Shown one piece after another: positions 47,917 to 61,128 of a stretch of 64,000 bases of DNA. This stretch comes from Lingula anatina (Eukaryota > Brachiopoda > Lingulata > Lingulida > Lingulidae), in assembly GCF_001039355.2 (NCBI RefSeq), contig NW_019774637.1, positions 82,927-146,926 on the forward strand, read 5' to 3'. The position numbers were made by a program, and so were the translations under genes. Under the pieces are notes generated by a model. That model searched no databases, was not told the origin of the DNA, and saw nothing but the letters and a program-made list of their open reading frames with translations. Every line of letters begins with the position of its first letter. The stretch's first letter is position 1.

Positions 47917-49215
47917 TACTTAGGTGTTGAGAGCAGTCTGGATCACGGAAAGATTGTATCAACAAGAGGGCGTGAGGAATTTACAGATGAACTCAATGGA
48001 AGTTTTGGTGAGCCAATAATAAAAAAATGATGATAATAAGATCAGGGGAAATAACCCAACTTCTGATTTTAATGCAAAGCTGCCCAGCTGTATTCTTTAT
48101 AGACATTTACCAGTATGGATTTATAGTTATATAGTTTAGTTATTAGTTTAGTTATTAGTCACGCTTTGAACCATACATTCTTGAGAGAAATTCCGTTCAG
48201 ATTATATCATCTTTTCAATAGGATATATAACCATAATTGAACTTGAAAGTTTGGTGGGATATACATTTCGCGATTTGCAAATCTCAGGTAAGATATACCT
48301 CTGAAATATCCAGATTAAGCCATCAGGCTTAGTAAAATGCGTAAATGTCACACATTACCTTTGTATGCAAGCTCATTGCTGTAGAATAATATTCTCCTAG
48401 AAGTAAGCTGCAGAAACATACGCCCAGGAGCACAAGTAGTTACTTTAAATGCCAACAAGGTCGACTGGGATAAAAACTACGTACCAAACTGCGCCCTTAC
48501 GTGAAACTATTGCAATAGCTTCTCTCTATCGCCTGCGAATGTGAATCCGTGTCAAGATAAATACGCTGTGAGTCGAACTGAACGGAGAATTGAGGAATTT
48601 AATACCAAAATCAAACATACTTTGCTATGTGAGTGTATTTAACAATGCGATTAAGCGTCTCCATTAAAGTGCGAATATAAACTGAAGTACCTTCTCTCCT
48701 AACATTTTTATGGGGGAGATTAAGGTAAAAAGCAATGCCCTATAAATAACGAGCGCTTGAATTTGACCTTACAGCGGAGAGGCAATGAAAAGTAAAATGT
48801 GTACCTCAGCCAACTGACGCGTGATAGTTTACATTTTGTTACTATGATTAAGAACCCCCTCCCCCTTACCCCCACCCCCACCCCTACCTAAGGTTTTACC
48901 TGGACAAGTTCCCAAAATAGAATCCCCGTGTGTGATCACAATAATGTATTTCTTTTAGCTAGGTGTATCTTCCAAGTGAATGTTGCGCTTTCAAATACGA
49001 AGCCACTACCCTGCAGGTTCCCTAATACCTATCCATCTATCTGAAAGCCGGAGAGCTGTCTATAAATAAATTGTAGATGGACCAGTGACAGTGAGCTCTC
49101 CTGATTGTACAAACAACTTAATGGACGAAATAAATCGTGAGTTTGGCACAATTTACTCCAATCAATACATCTTGTTAAAATGTGTAAGCTTTCCCCCTCA
49201 TTGCTGGTTTATCCA

Positions 49216-49251
<36 letters not shown>

Positions 49252-50600
49252 TTCAATAGAACAACATCACACCCAAATGCAGAAACTCGAGAAAAACCAC
49301 CAATGACATCATGAGAAAAAAATGTGTGCGCTCTTCTCGGTAGTAGCTTGGCTCTTAAATCAAATAAATAGCTGTCTAAGGTGTGCTAACTGTAAATTAC
49401 CGCACTCACCTTGGGCTCCTAACCTGTATACTCTTTTGGCTCTTTACACGGAAGTGTGTGTCTGTGCAGATTACCTAGATTTTGTCTCTTAGATCAAATG
49501 CAGTAAGATAGATATAAAGCATAACAGAATTATCAAGTCAATTTACGTCTTTATCTACCAAGATCCTTTCTGGTGTATGCATATTGTGACTTCACAATTT
49601 TACGCTCTTTTATTAATAACACAAAAACAAATCTAAAAAAAAGTAAAAAAAAAAAAAGAAATCACAATTTAAACGCTTACTCGGAAGAAAAGCATGTCTA
49701 AGAAAAAACATCGCTCGAGGCAAGAGACCTAAAGAAAGCAAAACACAAGTACACAAGTGATTCCAGAAATAAAATGATCTCAAGTTTCATCCTGAGTGTA
49801 TAAAATTGAGCTCGACTAAGAATCAATGAGAGATAAACACCGCCAGTAAGGCAGGCAGTCAGTCAGCTAGTTCTATATGACTTCCCTGTGGGTAACTTAA
49901 TTATCCCCCACCTAATTAACTCGTCTCAGATACTCAGTGTAAAATAGAAATACAACCCAAGTACGTTTAAAATGAAAATGCCACTATATATCATAACCAC
50001 TAAGGCCTCCCCGGTGATATAAATAAAAACTCTACATCTGTCCCTGTGCCTCTTTGTAATACATCTCCCCCCGTGGCGGCTGAACTGATTGTCACAGCTG
50101 CGTCTGGAACTGTTAGTATCACTGTCGTTATTGTCAAAAATACTGGCGGTTCCAGTGTTGCTGACAAGATGTACGTACCCTGTAGCTGTTTGAAGCTGCT
50201 CCCCACTACTCCAGCATGGACGGTAAGGAAACGGAGGAAGGACCCAGTTATCAGCAGCCGGCAAACCAAACACCAAGCCTTTTGAGGTACAGGCGGGAAA
50301 CCAAGCAGTTGAAAGGGGGAGTCAGCTAGCTGTGTTCTCAAACCAACAAAAACGGTACAACACAACCCAAAACGGGCGTAAAAATAGGTTACACTTGGAA
50401 AAAATAAAACACAGATATCGTGGTTTCAGATAACATAAAAACAAACGAAAGGAAAGCAAGTTGTGGGATTTATTTTGTCAAAAGTTTCATCCTGTCTCCC
50501 CTCTCGCTCATCTCTCCTACCTGCCCATTAGCCAGGTTTCACGAGCCCTGCCTAAAATGGAGCTGATCCCCAGCGCGAGGTATGCATGCTGGTTCCTCTC
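47917..50600. other. Non-coding stretch, no gene seen
   Basis: Contains a (TTA)n tract (about 49216-49251) and C-rich runs. Overlapping open frames on both strands at 50000-50365 have no recognisable domain or clear splice sites, so neither is called. Confidence 0.45.
49216..49251. repeat. (TTA)n microsatellite
   Basis: About 11 units. Confidence 0.9.
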
Positions 50601-50667
50601 CAGCTATCTTTACCTCGCTTACCCAGCCCACAACCTAGATGTATGCTGCCGCTGCGGCCTACGTAGC

Positions 50668-50681
50668 GTCACCATGGCAAC
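50668..50681. promoter_or_regulatory. RFX X-box (GTCACCATGGCAAC)
   Basis: The 14-mer matches the X-box consensus GTNRCC-N(0-3)-RGYAAC with both half-sites intact and a two-base spacer. RFX factors bind such sites in promoters of ciliary genes and, with CREB-type factors, in MHC class II promoters. Function here is not shown. Confidence 0.55.
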
Positions 50682-50686
50682 CAGCG

Positions 50687-50694
50687 TGACGTCA
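50687..50694. promoter_or_regulatory. Perfect CRE (TGACGTCA)
   Basis: Palindromic cAMP-response element five bases from the X-box. CREB/ATF proteins bind this sequence. The close spacing suggests a composite site. Confidence 0.6.
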
Positions 50695-50730
50695 AAGGAT
50701 CGGAGCATTTCGGAGTACACGGTCTCGTAG

Positions 50731-53700
50731 CTTGTTTTCTGTTTGTTTATACACAGATGTATAAATAAACTTGCCCATGACTGAGCCTTACTGCCCGCTT
50801 TTCTCATTATTTTGATACAAGGGAGAAGTTTGATAATTCATTTATCTATAAGAACAATTCCAACAAGCGAGGAACCGTTGTCTGTCTTTATTTGTTAGTG
50901 ATATTTCTAAGATAATGCAAAACCCAGACCTGTGCTCTTCATATTCAGACAAATATGAGAATATAATTATGATAGATGGATAAAGAGATATATGGTAGGG
51001 TATCTTTTTGATTGATGTGTGGATTAGCCGCCCTGAAAGTGAAAAGTCAGACAGTTCTCGTACGCGATACAACTGTTGTAACAAGAGAATTCTTGTAGGC
51101 CTACTTAATTGTCAAAATAATTATACTGGTTTGAGCTGAAAGTTTGAAAATGCTATTTCATAGCTAAACGTTTTCTCTGTTGACAATTTTCTAAGTAATT
51201 TCTTGCTTTAAAAAAATCTCTGTAAGCCTTTATTTTATCGCCCAGTTCTATATTGTCTGGAGCAATTGTAGGCGTACAACCCTGAATCAGGCTGTAAAAA
51301 TTAATAGGCTAGAACTTAAAACTAACATTATTTATTTGAATATTTAAACAGGTTTACATGCGAATGCTACTTACTTGTATGTACTAATCCTAAAGAAAAT
51401 ATATGCGTTGCGCAATGCACAGAGCAAAGCAAAACATAAATTGAAAGTTAAATTTACCATAGTTTCGATGAAAAGCTTCTTTAAAAGTAACCTACAGAAA
51501 ATTGTTATATTTCTCCTAGCTATCTGAGTAAAAATGCAGATGTTAAACACAGCCATCACAGATAACAGGTGTTAGGGTGTTAGAGATGTTACATCTTGGC
51601 AAACACTTATATTAACTTGTACAGCATAAACGGTACGCAAATTTTTGCTAGGTGGGAGAGTTCACGGCCGTGGAATGTTTAGCAAAGAAATCCCGTGTCA
51701 CGGTCTTAGCTCATGTTGCGTTTAACCTCCCCCCCCCCCTCCTTTTTTCGATTTATCTAGACAATATGGACACTTATTGGTAAGGTTAATAGTGATTATA
51801 AACTTTTGAACGCATATATTTTAGTAGTATTAGATATTCAGTAGTTTTTACGGCTGGCAACCCTGCGCCGTAGCCCAATTTTTTAAAAACTTTTTAAAGC
51901 TTTGTTTTCGGTTAGATGTAAGGACCTTCCCTAAAAATCATGTTTACTATGTATCTATTTTAATTTTCAGGTGACATGTAAAATGAATAAATAAGCGATA
52001 AGATATGTAATTAAAACGAAATGAGCAGTCTAGACTGGTTCGGTAAGTTGGTTTGTTATCGTGGTCGCGCACAGGTCAGTGAATGCAGTAGTTGAGATAT
52101 CTTTGAATGCAGTAGCAGAGACGTCACAGCCAAGAATGCGAGCCCTTGGGAGCCCACGATGTAGCCTAACAAGACACGATGTAAATGACGAAGATTTAAT
52201 AAAATATTTAATGATAATTTGATAAAAATTTGCACTTTAGCATTAGATTACACAGTCAAAACAAGCTACAACTCAAAAATCCACAACCCTATCACGAGAA
52301 GGATATGGGATGGGGGTTGGGGAGGCGCAAAAAAAAAAAATAATAATAAATAATAATAATAATAAAATAAATAAATAAATAATGATAATAATCAGCACAT
52401 TTTTAATAACAATAGTACAATTTATTGAATTTTCTTCAGACATAGGGTGATTTATTACAATGTATGTATTCATTCACAATGTATGGTGAAAACACTCCTT
52501 GAAAAGAAAAATGAAAGTGTCTCATGCATGCTGGTTTCATTTGCCAATTTTATCCTAACACATCAACTTTTCTTACAAAATGCATTTTCAATGTTCAAAA
52601 GTGATGTACTTTTTGCTTTCACACATGAAAATATGAATTAAAAATGATTCCTAAAATGTATTTTGTGACCATCATTTGACTGTGAGGGGAGGGTCACTAT
52701 TGCTACAATGGGACACAGGAATGAACGAAGCATATAAAGTTATATATGTCACAACAGAGCATAAAAAATACCATTTATTCTGGCATGCCAGAATGCTAAG
52801 TCTTAACTTATGTATCCTGTAGGCTAAAAGACAGGAACCAGCCCCGAGATGTTTAAGTCAGTCCTTCAATTCGGTAACATTTCAGAGCAAATCTATAAAT
52901 ACTTAAAATAGAAAAACTTTGATGATAAAAATTTTCTGTATGAAGAACATTGGATTCAATAAGTATAACTTGCTAAAAAACATCAACTCTGTTATTTTTT
53001 CTGGCTAAAAAATGTTAAACATCACCTTGATTTAATATATAAAAGTGATCTATTTCATAGTAAAGATGGTGACATACAAATGGAAGGGGTCTCCTCTCTT
53101 TCCTTTCTATCTATGATATCAGAAAAAATATTTTAGAATTTAATACTGCTTTATAATAATGAGATTCAAACATTAAAACCCTATCTCATGGCATGATTTT
53201 TTAAAAAATGGTATTTCTTGAATACTGTAAAAAGGAAAGCATATGGTCCAATTAATGCATAAACATGAAAACTAAAAAGGGTGCAATTCCTTGTGAATTT
53301 TATCTGGCATGCGTACTTCCCATGCACTCTGTTTTAAACCAATTTTCTGTATTTTCTCATAATTGTGACTGATATTTAAACAAAAACAATCATGACTGCT
53401 TTTTTCACAAGGACAAGTATATGTCATGGTAGGAGCTCACACAGCCATCCCAAACTGTCACATGTATGTACTTGAAATTTTTCCATAAAACCTGTTGATA
53501 AATCAATTTTATCAATGGCACCTGCTTATGTATTCTTTGAGGTTATTGCTGGCATGGCTTTTGTTTTACACTAATAGCTCCAAAAATCAAAAATTAAACA
53601 GTATGGATGTTATAACTGTTACATTTGAAACAAATTTCAGCATAAATGTTAACGGTATGAAAGATTTTCAGCTTGTGTTTAATAATTTTCATTTATGATT

Positions 53701-53903
53701 AAGTTTCAGCATGTTTCATACTTATTTTACTACAGCTAGTGGCACCAGTGTAACATGCTGGAATGAGTGCAGTTACTGTTTTCATATCAATGGTTAAACC
53801 ACAAAGAGAAGATCATGTATTTCTTTTCTGTTTAGTTTTTTTTCCCATTTTAAAGTGTGTTTCTGCAGTCAATGTCTGGGCCAGCTCCCCTCCATCACAT
53901 GCA
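50731..53903. other. Intergenic region, no gene seen
   Basis: AT-rich, with A-rich and (TAA)n-like runs near 52330-52390. The right part probably includes the 3' UTR of the CAP-Gly gene. Confidence 0.5.
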
Positions 53904-56900
53904 TCAAACCTGTGTGGATGCATCATCGTAATCCGATTCATCGTCACTGTAGCCCATTTCTGCCCTCTCTCTGGCGATCCTTTCATCCTCCAAGGCCTGT
54001 TTTCCGTCCTCGTGAGCATTCATGAGTTTCTCTAAAGTTTTGACCATGTACTCTGCACGCGTGTCGCCCCCAAATTCCTCCTTCCATTTTAAAAGTTTCT
54101 TTTCATTAGCTGTGAGGCGAGGCTGCGCAGCCAGGATTTGTCTTCTCCTTGTTTCTGCAGCCTCTCGTCTTTTTGCATCCTAAGATAGAATAAGAACATA
54201 ATACTATTAGAACGGAAAAATATTGCTCTCAGTTACAGCTCTTTTATGATATTTTTTTTCTTTTAAGATTTTCTTTTTATATACCAGTACAGGTTAAATA
54301 AAATTAGTTTTTGAACTTGTAAGGTGCAATGACAGTGTTCTTGATATCACTCAACATACATGTATGGAGCATTAAAAGAATGGTGTTTAACTACAATGGG
54401 GTTGAACTCCCAAGACAGAAGTACATTGAGTATATTGATAATTTTGACATTTTGCCTCTGTTACACACAGTACACTCAAAATAATATTTAAAGGTGCATC
54501 AAAATGTTCACCAAATTTGGGCATACACTGTATATGTATTGGGTAAGTCTGATAAGTCAGCATCTGTGCTATATTTAATAGGCACTTTTTGTACCCCCCC
54601 CCCCCAAAAAAAAAAAAAAAAAAAGCCAAGATAATAAAAGTTACTCAGTGCACGTATCATTTTAAAACACTGTGTTTAAAAGAGACAAAATACAAGAATT
54701 ATGAATATACTCAATGTACCTTGTTCTTTGGTGTCCAACCTCCTTCAACTACATACCTTACATATAAGAATGATATAACATGTATGAAAAACTGTGAACC
54801 CTATTCTATAGCACTCAGGGCCAAATTTAGGTCTTTGGGTGCAATAGCTAAGCACTCCCAGCTCCAAATATCATTTTTTTTTCAATTATTGTTCACCCTT
54901 TTTACCCCTTTTTATATACACAACTGTACTATGGGGCCTTAGTGCCCCCATAGCTAGGGTGTCCATAGCATGTGCTTAGTCTGCTTAATCCTAGATTCAG
55001 CCCTGACTACACCAGATATAGCAAAGATGCTTTGCTTTTGCAACCTACAAGATCATAATCATGAAGACAAAAGAACAAAAACAGCAGCAACATCAACAAC
55101 AACAAACACAAAGAGAAAAACAAGAACTACTAGTACAATACAATTTTACCTTCTGGTAAGATGTGATCAGCACAAGAAAGAAAAGGTAAACCAAGCAAGC
55201 AGTCTAACCATTTTTGTAATTTTGGGCATACATGTAAGATGGTTTTCACTGAACACAGGGTGATTGTGACATTCTCTTTTTTTCCAGATATTTCCACATT
55301 CATTGCAATGCTTGTAAATTATTTAAAGCAGTGCAATTCCAAAATGAAGTCAACAATTATGGTATAATGCAAAACTAAAACTGATTTTTAGAATAATCAC
55401 TCTCGCATTAAAGGATAAGAAAAAAGACTAATGCAATTCTAAAAGTATTGTACTATATTAACTTGATTAAACCATGGGCACTAGTGCACAGTGGAGAACA
55501 AGTATTTGCTGGGCCTATGGCTAACTGATACAAATAAAGATTTGGGAAAAAGGTCAAGCAATTGAAAAGTCTTACAAACTTATTGGCAAAGTATTGTCTC
55601 TTACCAAAGCAGCCGACTGGATTTAAAAATGGAAAATGTTAATATTTAATAAAAACATGGTTATGAATTAGATCCAATAATGATGTTTGTGATGCTATAT
55701 ATAGTAAGTAATTATTAATTAATAAATATGTAACTCTAACTTGTGCCTCTATTCATGCTAATAAGGTGCTCCTTGTGAATAACCATGCAGTTAGTATATA
55801 TTAAACTGTGTGCAAAAACTGTCCACAAAATAAACAATTAAAATATATAAATATGTTATATCTGTGCCAAAATATAACCTTTCAGTCATAAAGTAAATAT
55901 TCACAACCTGCCAGGCTTAAAGTTTTAAGTTTTGAAGATAAAGAGTATACAATCAGTCCAATGTCCATGCTGAAAATTTTTCAGCCTGCCAGGCCTTTCC
56001 AGCCACCAGTCTAGGAATCTACTGGGCCCGCAAAGACAATTTACAAAATTTAATTGATCCTGCTCTGTTTTGAATGGCATTTGACAGAGACTTGTTTAAA
56101 TTTCACAGACTGTAATTGCAATATGAAAAGGTTCTATAATTTTGGCACAGAAAATATTTTATGTCGTCTTACAATATCGTCATGCAGTGTATGCGATGTG
56201 CCGTTTTTTCTATAATAATAGGTGTATTCCAATACCTACCCTGACTGTTATGTCATTAGGATCAAATATGATCCGTTTAGCAGCTCGTCTTCTGGCAAGT
56301 AATTTAGGGTCTGTTACGCCATACCGTGAGGATTCCTCTGCTTTGATCCGTTCTGCTTCTAATTCTCTGAATATTTTAATTTAGAAATTAATGTTTAATT
56401 ACCATATAAGTTCAATACAGTTATAGTTGTTTATTTATTATTCTGAAATAAAATATTACTGAAGATTTGACTTCAAAGTGAAGGTAATATATATAGAAAT
56501 CTTTTTGTTGTTACTGCATGTTAGTGATCATCACTGACAAATATAATATTCATATTGAGCTTAAAATTAAAAAATATATATATATATATATAAATATAAT
56601 AAAATTAGTACCAAATATCAAACAACTCTGTAGCAAGAAACTATTCAACCAAATGAAAACTTCAAAGACCCTAAGATTTTTTATGTTATAAAATTGACTG
56701 AAATACAGATAGCCTCTACTCATTTAATGTCCATCTTGTCTTCATTAATGAACATATGTTACTCATTAAAACACTGTACAACTCTTCCAGTTTTTCCAAA
56801 GCTTGGAAAGCAATCAACAACTCACCTTTCCTTTTTTAACTTCCTACTTTTTTTAACCTCTTCATAGCTTGGAAACATGTCATTGCCAGTGACAGGTGGG

Positions 56901-57436
56901 CGTGGCTCAGGGCCCTGGATGGGTCGGCAGTCACCATAGGGAACAAAGGCACCATGTCCCCGCGGGCAGTGGAAATACCGCTTGCCATCATATACCCCAT
57001 TGTGAACTGAGCCAACTGGAAGTAATTTATAAAGTTAATAAGTTCATTTATCTTTACACTATTAAGATCTAAGTTAATTAAGTTCAATTAATGAAAAATT
57101 AATAAACTACCCCAGTAATACCTCATTTTTCTAATACACTTGTAGCGAAAAGAAATGGTGATCAAGGTATCATTTTCCATTCAAGCATCGCAAAAATTAA
57201 GGGGAGCTATCAAAAAATGTCACATATAGAAAATTACTGTTTCTTAAATTAAAACATTTATTTGAATAGAAATGGCACTTACTGTGGTCATCTAAGTGCA
57301 CCCCTACATACGTCTCTGGAGCTATGGCATTTACATCAAGAAGACCAATAAATTTTACTACACCTGGAATAAATAATTACTAACTCATTAGTGGCTGTGA
57401 CTTCAAAAAATCATTTGTACAGGAATAATAAGAAGC

Positions 57437-57495
<59 letters not shown>

Positions 57496-58629
57496 GTTAA
57501 TTATTACTTTCACTGTATTTCATCATCATTTACCATTAATTTTGAAGGCAGTAACAATATTAACACTGTCAATGCACCTTCATTGCTAAAGATTGTGATG
57601 GTATTCAAAACTTAGCCCCACTCCCAACCCCCCCCCCCCCCCCAACTCCAGTCAGTCTGGTAAACAGAAGCAGAAATAATGCAGAATATTTTCAAAACAA
57701 GAAAAATATCCACAATTTTTAAATAAAAATCTGCAAGTACTAGTGTGTAAATATGCTTACCAACTAGCAAAACCATATCTAACATTTGCCATGTATAAAC
57801 ATGTAAATCAAGCATAAACATCCTGAGCTAGCCAGTCATGAAAACAAAAATAACCTGAATGTTAAAGCTTATTTTGGGAAATAGGAGACACCGCCATCAA
57901 TGAATAGATGTGTATCGAAAGGCACATACTTTCAAACAATAATCCCTGGCCAACTGGATATTGAAAATAAACAATAGGACAATTAAATACCTACCTCTAT
58001 ATTTCCCCCATACAATAACCCTGTCTCCTATGTTGAATAAGTTATTTTCATGATATTGTTTGTACAATGTTGACGTATCTGTAGCTCTACAGGGCACTGG
58101 CTGCTCCAGCAATATGGCCCCATTCTTATCAAAGTTGTCCTTCCAGAAGCGTTTACAGGGGCCACACGTGCACAGAAAGGGGTCAACTTCAAACTGAAAG
58201 ATGAAGCAAATATTGATAAAAAAATTGCATTTTTTGTTTAAAACTCGCCCTTTTAGATTATTTGATTGGAAATGTTTGCAGGAACCATACATAACTGTAG
58301 GAACCATACCCCAGTAGGTGTTAAGATACAAATCATCCCTAATTACACGTAATACATGTAACTTCCTAATCAGATTCATTTCAAACAACTTGCTAAATCA
58401 ACATTTTCTGATGGTGATACAAAGAAAAAAAGATTCCTATGTAACATACTTGTTTTAAACTGGCTAATACAATTTATTATACATATTTTTTAGTTTCTTA
58501 TTCATAGCTTTATTATAAAACCAGTTGATGAAGAACTACATTGTACCATAACTTTGCTTACACTTCCTGGTCTTGGTAAGCTAAACTTGGATCTAAGTGA
58601 AATATGCAAACACACCTTAAAGCATTATT

Positions 58630-58676
<47 letters not shown>

Positions 58677-59197
58677 TTATTATTATTATTATTTTCAATT
58701 TCAATTGTTTGCTTGGCACAGATCATAAATCCAAATATTCATTACTTATAAGCATGGTAATACTGACATTTGGTCACTCCAGTGTACTAATACAGACACT
58801 GGTGTATGGAGGTCTTAGATTTACAGTGGGTACTGTACGTAAACATGTACCCGGTAATTGTAATACTAATATATTTTGGTACTCATATACCATTATTACC
58901 AGTACAGTACAGGGTAGAAATGAAGCTTAATTCGACACTGTTTCGTTTTGAAAGATTGGTTTATGACTGACAAGAGTTTGGAGTAACAGACATTGGGGAC
59001 ATAGAGCTCTTTGAAGTAATGTCAAGTTGGACTGACACTATTACAAAACAGTTTGACAAGACATTTAGTATTTACAAAATATCAATATTAGGAACATATC
59101 CCATTTGTAAAACACTCTCAAATATAAATAAACAATAATTTAAGACAATAAAAGTAATCAAGTAACTAACACCTACCTTATCTTTAGTAGCGTTCAT
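53904..59197 (-). CDS. Small CAP-Gly domain protein
   Basis: Six coding exons on the minus strand: 59197-59177, 58193-57995, 57363-57283, 57015-56826, 56366-56240 and 54179-53904. Every junction is GT-AG and phases agree, giving 297 residues. Residues 15-20 form CTCGPC, with Cys42 nearby, a possible metal site. The CAP-Gly fold runs from about 62 to 133: GDRVIVWGKYRG, VKFIG, YVGVHLDDH, HNGVYDGKRYF and GHGAFVPYG. CAP-Gly domains bind tubulin and EB-type C-terminal tails. The usual GKNDG motif is altered (SVHNG), so binding may differ. Residues 145-260 are charged, probably helical (KKSRKLKKERE, ARRRAAKR, EKKLLKWKEEF). The tail is acidic (SDDESDYDDAS) and ends STQV, a class I PDZ ligand pattern. 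I do not recognise a vertebrate orthologue by name. Confidence 0.9.
54180..56239 (-). other. Last intron of the CAP-Gly gene
   Basis: Two-kilobase intron with homopolymer C/A runs near 54594-54623. No nested gene seen. Confidence 0.8.
57440..57492. repeat. (AT)n microsatellite
   Basis: About 26 AT units in an intron of the CAP-Gly gene. Confidence 0.95.
58627..58677. repeat. (TTTA)n microsatellite
   Basis: About 12 tetranucleotide units in intron 1 of the CAP-Gly gene, followed by TTA units. Confidence 0.95.
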
Positions 59198-59393
59198 CTT
59201 TAGTAGCGTATCCAGCCCATTTACCCCCAATCAATCGATACTATTGAATTAGTTACAGTGGTGTGTACACAATAATCACCTGTCTCCAAGACCTTGTGTA
59301 CACTACTCCAATCCCAGAATGCATAGCAACCTGCCCCATATGCTTTAATAAAATGAACTAAATGCTGTAAGCGGCCTTTGATTCTGGCTGAGG

Positions 59394-59409
59394 ACTTCCG
59401 GCTGACTCA
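59394..59409. promoter_or_regulatory. ETS-type and AP-1-type sites upstream of CAP-Gly gene
   Basis: ACTTCCGG (59394-59401, reverse of CCGGAAGT) is an ETS/GABP core. TGACTCA (59403-59409) is a perfect AP-1 site. They lie about 200 bp upstream of the CAP-Gly start codon, with no TATA box seen. A GTAAGT donor near 59517 on the plus strand makes a divergent promoter conceivable. Confidence 0.4.
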
Positions 59410-61023
59410 CATTTTTATGTCACCTGTGTATAACAATTGAAGTGTTGCCGCAATAGCTTAGTCTTACTGTGTAGTTATATATCAACCAGAGTTTGAACAA
59501 GACATTTTTAAAACTGAAGTAAGTAGGGCTTTATTTATAGAAAAGAGAACCTGAATATGGTTACAGATTCCTACGACGTCGTAATTTCATGTTTGTTTCA
59601 CTTTACATCTGTGAACCAAATAATATCAAATCTTTTGGGCGGGTTTCGATTCAATTTTTGTGTGTTTGTGTAGTGCCAACTTGAAATTGCTTGTGTTGTG
59701 ATCTGTTTTACTCAGTCCTCCGCTATGGCACCAATGCACCAGCGATTCTAGGGCTACTGCAGGACTAAATCACTGGTGAACCTAACCCATATGACTGTCA
59801 GTTATCAAAAGTAGAATTTTAAAGAAACACTTTTGCAGTACCCCAACACCCCCATAAGTCTTTGATTTTCAAATTATTTTCTAAATTATGTCATGTGGTG
59901 ACTTTGGGCTTTGCCTTAGCTAGTCAAATAAGTTTTGCAATTCATTGAACAATTTTTCATTTTTTTTTTTTCAGAAAAGCTTCATGCTCTTTCAAATGGC
60001 CAAGGCCTTTGCATGGGTGAAAATTTGCTGTAGTCTTATTTGTCAAAGAAGTTGAGAAAACATAGAAATTAGTTATATTTTCAAACTAATTTATTTGAAT
60101 AGCAGAGACATTGATCAAAGTCACCACATTGTTTTGAATATTAGAACTCAGAGAGTTATAGGATGGGGAAAATACTGCAAAAGTACCATGAAAACAGCCT
60201 AACGCCATATTATGTACAGCGTGTTACATTTGGTATCAAATGAAATAACACTCCATATTGTTTTATCCAGGACCCAATATGTACTAGTATACAGACTATA
60301 CAGTATTTGAGTTCACAGCTTTGCTTTCTCATGTGTTGCATGAATAGTTTACTAATAGGCTGTAAAACTACTTTTTTTTTCTGTGTACGTTGAATTTTCT
60401 ATCTGTTTGATGTAGAAGTCATTCAATTAAAGAATGAAATTTTGATAAGACAGTAATGATATGTCACTTTCATTTAAAAAATTTTGATGAAACTAGTAGT
60501 ATTTTGGTGCAACTGCAAGACTAGTGGCAACAATGTCTAAATGCTTGCTTGTGTCTTTTTCTAAAAATGCTCAAATAATTAGATCTATACGTGCCACCTG
60601 TAGTTAAATCATATGAAAAACAAAAAAGTATTTTTAAAACAATTGAAACAGAATAATAAAAAAAGCACTTAATCTACCACTAGATTTCCACAATTTTAGG
60701 AATTTTCTTTCTTTCCCCCAGCATGGCCTGATAATTGTGGTGCCTCCACTAATCCTCCTCTCTCCTTCCCGTTGATGTGCACACAGCAGTAGAGTTGCTT
60801 AGATGGATGCGTGATTGTATTTAACCACCTGAGTGATGTCCAGACTAACAGTAAGGTAGGTGGCACTGCTGATGGTGATGGTGGTGGTTAAACCGTGGTC
60901 ACATTTAAGAGCTAGTGTTGCTTTTGCTTTGAAGTTTGTGAAATAGCTTTTAGAATTTGGCTTGTGTATTGAATTCTTTTTCTTTTTTAAATTTGATTTT
61001 TTTCTTACTAATTTATTATTTTG

Positions 61024-61070
<47 letters not shown>

Positions 61071-61077
61071 TTTAGTT

Positions 61078-61128
<51 letters not shown>

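Larger units (their letters stand above)
50619..50730 (-). promoter_or_regulatory. Candidate promoter / 5' exon with GT donor
   Basis: This block is GC-richer than its surroundings and has several CpGs. It holds the X-box and CRE. On the minus strand, just downstream of them, are donor-like sequences (GGCTGG|GTAAGC and GCGAG|GTAAAG). A noncoding first exon spliced to the acceptor at 43293 would make this the promoter of the unrecognised gene. The link is inferred from strand and order only. Confidence 0.35.

Noticed and set aside
50000-50365. Overlapping frames on both strands (up to 121 residues)
   Set aside because: None has a recognised domain or clear splice sites, and the two strands cannot be told apart by coding character.
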